Of a stretch of 6,165 nt of DNA, positions 5,976 to 6,165 are shown piece after piece. The notes under the pieces were generated by a model, which had not been told where the DNA came from, searched no databases, and saw only the letters and a list, made by a program, of their open reading frames with translations. Source of the stretch: an uncultured Bacilli bacterium (lineage in GTDB: Bacteria; Bacillota_I; Bacilli_A; RF39; UBA660); NCBI GenBank assembly GCA_934149245.1, contig CAKPER010000062.1, positions 1 through 6,165 of the forward strand, given 5' to 3'. Position 1 is the stretch's first letter. Each line of letters starts with the position of its first letter. A program made the position numbers and the translations under genes.

Positions 5976-5990
5976 AAAGTTAAATTTAAC
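5976..5990. repeat. Palindromic GTTAAATTTAAC element, copy 2
   Basis: The 14-base AAAGTTAAATTTAA matches copy 1 exactly. Its extension GTTAAATTTAAC (5979-5990) is a perfect 12-base palindrome. It overlaps a candidate -35 (TTAACA, 5986-5991) for the rightward gene, where a bound repressor would block transcription. No regulator has been identified. Confidence 0.35.
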
Positions 5991-6053
5991 AATAAATCCA
6001 ACATAAAATTATAAAATCACAGGTTTGTTCTATTTAATAGTCTATGTTATTAT
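5986..6053 (+). promoter_or_regulatory. Candidate promoters of the Rpn-family gene
   Basis: Two arrangements are possible. The upstream one is TTAACA (5986-5991), an 18-base spacer and TATAAA (6010-6015), with a leader of about 50 bases. It shares TTTAACAATAAAT with the dehydrogenase promoter at 2305-2317. The downstream one is TTGTTC (6025-6030), a 17-base spacer and TATTAT (6048-6053) with TGT before it, an extended -10. That one would start transcription almost at the ribosome binding site. The sequence does not decide between them. Confidence 0.45.
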
Positions 6054-6059
6054 GAAACT

Positions 6060-6064
6060 GGAGG
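6060..6064 (+). promoter_or_regulatory. Ribosome binding site that points to an ATA start codon
   Basis: GGAGG is followed by a 7-base spacer and then ATA (6072-6074), at the distance where ATG would be expected. No ATG, GTG or TTG occurs in this frame between the last upstream stop and the internal ATG codon at residue 17. Confidence 0.65.
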
Positions 6065-6071
6065 TGAAACA

Positions 6072-6165
6072 ATAGAAAAATTAGCTAATCTAAACTTAGT
6101 TCCTCTAACTAAAGATTTTATGTTTAAAAGAATATTTACTAAAAATCCCAATATCTTAAAAGAAT
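6072..6165 (+). CDS. Rpn-family recombination-promoting nuclease / putative transposase, N-terminal fragment
   Basis: Only 31 codons are visible before the right edge. They read EKLANLNLVPLTKDFMFKRI, then FTKNPNILKE, after the first codon. LxPLTxDFMFKRIFxxNPxILKEFL is the familiar start of Rpn-type proteins (PD-(D/E)XK nuclease family, often annotated as putative transposase). In that family the catalytic Asp/Glu/Lys residues come later, so they are not visible here. E. coli Rpn proteins are DNA endonucleases that raise RecA-independent recombination, and many family members are in repeated or accessory loci. The first codon is ATA, 7 bases after GGAGG. The internal ATG (residue 17) would remove the conserved PLTxDF motif and lacks a ribosome binding site, so it is a poor alternative. 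It could be a genuine rare start, a mutated (silenced) copy or a base error. The product is strand-divergent from the NlpC/P60-like gene. Confidence 0.7.
   Translation, partial: MEKLANLNLVPLTKDFMFKRIFTKNPNILKE

Noticed and set aside
6052..6075. Seven-codon ORF (MKLEVKQ) as a regulatory leader peptide for the Rpn gene
   Set aside because: There is no ribosome binding site before its ATG, and one candidate -10 overlaps it, so it may not even be transcribed. It is kept only as a remark on the ATA start.
1..6165. CRISPR array, tRNA, rRNA, riboswitch, insertion-sequence ends or UGA recoding
   Set aside because: No regularly spaced repeats, cloverleaf sequences, conserved aptamer cores or paired terminal inverted repeats were seen. 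Tryptophan is encoded by UGG where checked, so no alternative code is needed.

Overview
The window is strongly AT-rich, roughly 30% G+C by eye. It has Gram-positive style GGAGG ribosome binding sites, extended -10 promoters, AGA as the favoured arginine codon and UGG for tryptophan, so the standard bacterial code applies. The gene set is a UbiB kinase-like protein with a phasin-like partner, a type IV pilin-like protein, TasA/camelysin-like proteins with SipW-type signal peptides, a wall-directed NlpC/P60-like protein and an Rpn-family nuclease. This points to a low-G+C Firmicute (Bacilli or Clostridia), probably a gut anaerobe. The species cannot be named from the sequence alone.

Layout, left to right. 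(1) Positions 1-2205 hold a leftward operon read in the order pilin-like protein, phasin-like protein, UbiB/ABC1 kinase-like protein. The last gene runs off the left edge. (2) Positions 2206-2359 are a divergent promoter region. (3) Positions 2360-3100 hold a rightward short-chain dehydrogenase that ends at a bidirectional terminator (3101-3135). (4) Positions 3137-4602 hold a leftward two-gene operon of tandem, paralogous TasA-like secreted proteins with their own promoter. (5) Positions 4679-5770 hold a leftward membrane protein: an N-terminal two-helix membrane domain, a Ser-rich linker and a C-terminal papain-like (NlpC/P60 or CHAP type) domain. Its terminator overlaps the promoter of the TasA-like operon. 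(6) Positions 5771-6071 are a 300-base AT-rich divergent intergenic region with repeated GTTAAATTTAA elements. (7) From 6072 to the right edge is the beginning of an Rpn-family (PD-(D/E)XK) nuclease or transposase-like gene, whose best-placed start codon is ATA.

The common theme of positions 3137-5770 is the cell surface. Two likely fibre or matrix subunits lie next to a membrane-anchored cell-wall enzyme, and a pilin-like protein lies about 1 kb beyond them. No SipW signal peptidase, sortase, prepilin peptidase or assembly ATPase is in the window. Any joint surface-structure function is therefore an inference. The most distinctive points are the tandem TasA-like pair with a shared C-x8-C/DxNGN hairpin, the two-helix membrane domain fused to a peptidase, the terminator that contains the next operon's promoter, and the apparent ATA start of the Rpn gene.
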